Assembly (NCBI RefSeq): GCF_014652895.1
Contig: NZ_BMZR01000001.1
Coordinates: 930,001 to 994,000, forward strand
Reading direction: 5' to 3'
DNA: 64,000 nucleotides
From: Psychrobacter glaciei
GTDB lineage: Bacteria; Pseudomonadota; Gammaproteobacteria; Pseudomonadales; Moraxellaceae
Shown: positions 63,524-64,000 of the stretch, piece after piece
How positions within the stretch are numbered: the first letter of the stretch is position 1
Layout: the number at the start of each line of letters is the position of its first letter
Notes under the pieces: model-generated
The model's input: the letters and a program-made list of their open reading frames with translations, nothing else
What the model was told of the DNA's origin: nothing
The model's database searches: none
Translations under genes and position numbers: made by a program

Positions 63524-64000
63524 TAAGCAGTGGCACCATAAAAGCTGAGATAACCTCTAGATTCCAAAAACTCATCGCGATTGCAAAAATACAAGGCGGC
63601 GGTCTTTTCTGGCATCTCAATCAGGCGTTGTACTCTATAGGCAAAGCTATCGGCCACCCACTGATACACCTCAACCTTGCTATCAGGCTCACCCACGATT
63701 TTTTTGGCCTCAGTATGCTCAAATATAAACTTGCTGATCATCAAACCCGTTGGTTTTAGATAGCCTTTGCCAACCACCGCTGGATCGCCAAGCAAAATAT
63801 GCCAGCCCATGTCCGTCTCTTTGGCTTTGTAATAATGAGACAACCGGTCACGAGCCGTCTCATAAACCTCTGTATAGCCAATCGGCTTATCATCACAAAG
63901 TATGAGGTAGAGACGCTGATGATCATCGGCCAGCATTTTTTCAAAATGGGTTTTTAGTTGCGGCATTGGGAGATGTAGCTGCCACTGATCAACCACATGC
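63523..64000 (-). CDS. IucB/RhbD-like siderophore acyltransferase (5' part off the window)
   Basis: C-terminal ~158 residues of a GNAT-fold acyltransferase of the type that acylates hydroxylamines in hydroxamate siderophores. The segment TDMGWHILLGDPAVVGKGYLKP and IVGEPDSKVEVYQWVADSFAY match that group. The frame stays open to the edge, so the start lies beyond base 64000. Its presence predicts an amine N-hydroxylase gene (IucD-like) outside the window. It overlaps the MFS start, indicating one operon. Confidence 0.85.
   Translation of the reverse strand, partial: HVVDQWQLHLPMPQLKTHFEKMLADDHQRLYLILCDDKPIGYTEVYETARDRLSHYYKAKETDMGWHILLGDPAVVGKGYLKPTGLMISKFIFEHTEAKKIVGEPDSKVEVYQWVADSFAYRVQRLIEMPEKTAALYFCNRDEFLESRGYLSFYGATA

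Overview
The window looks like a chromosomal segment of a Moraxellaceae gammaproteobacterium, most likely Psychrobacter. The basis is gene content (large NAD-type glutamate dehydrogenase, siroheme/sulfite gene set with a DUF934 protein, paired bacterioferritins, an NIS siderophore cluster), moderate GC, and protein style; no 16S or database match was available. No tRNA, rRNA, CRISPR array or prophage is visible. About 38 protein genes are supported, two of them cut by the window edges (glutamate dehydrogenase at the left, a siderophore acyltransferase at the right).

Layout. 1-9.6 kb: 3' part of a giant NAD-glutamate dehydrogenase, then sbcC and sbcD (DNA end-processing nuclease) on the minus strand. 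9.7-22.2 kb: sulfur assimilation (cysG, cysH, DUF934, cysI on minus; sat, two sulfate-binding lipoproteins, cysT, cysW and a short cysA on plus). 22.6-25.0 kb: an ArsR regulator and an iron-storage set (Fur box, bfd, two complementary bfr subunits). 25-33.3 kb: housekeeping and accessory genes (DHA2 transporter, YghU-like GST, DUF1176 protein, DEAD-box helicase with a long leader, DUF819 membrane protein). 33.4-37.6 kb: a three-gene Anbu/transglutaminase/ATP-grasp-alpha-E operon, an incompletely understood system. 37.8-47.7 kb: GDSL esterase, a TetR-controlled flavoprotein/DUF2855 pair with a clear operator, a secreted M28 peptidase fused to an autotransporter barrel, MtfA, a RhuM-Doc/Fic fusion and two small exported proteins. 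47.9-54.4 kb: a Cache-sensor kinase with a double-receiver regulator, a MocR regulator divergent from an EamA exporter, and a DUF1272 zinc protein. 54.5-64 kb: an iron-siderophore locus (TonB receptor, RraA-like protein, two IucA/IucC synthetases, MFS exporter, IucB-like acyltransferase) with two Fur boxes.

Iron is a recurrent theme: Fur-like boxes precede bfd, the siderophore receptor and the synthetase operon, so storage release and scavenging are probably co-regulated. The sulfur genes cover sulfate import, activation by ATP sulfurylase, PAPS reduction, sulfite reduction and siroheme synthesis; APS kinase and a flavoprotein reductase are not in the window.

Non-coding structure is notable: two copies of a ~138-bp repeat whose central core is inverted relative to its arms; a 168-bp MITE with CTAG duplications plus solitary ends of the same family, two of which supply gene stop codons; a second diverged ~100-bp repeat family, one copy inside the Anbu operon; and an 18-bp tandem array between the Fur box and bfd. 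The strongest candidates for new biology are the siderophore cluster with an RraA-like protein lacking the usual catalytic arginine, the Anbu operon, the flavoprotein/DUF2855 module and the M28-autotransporter.
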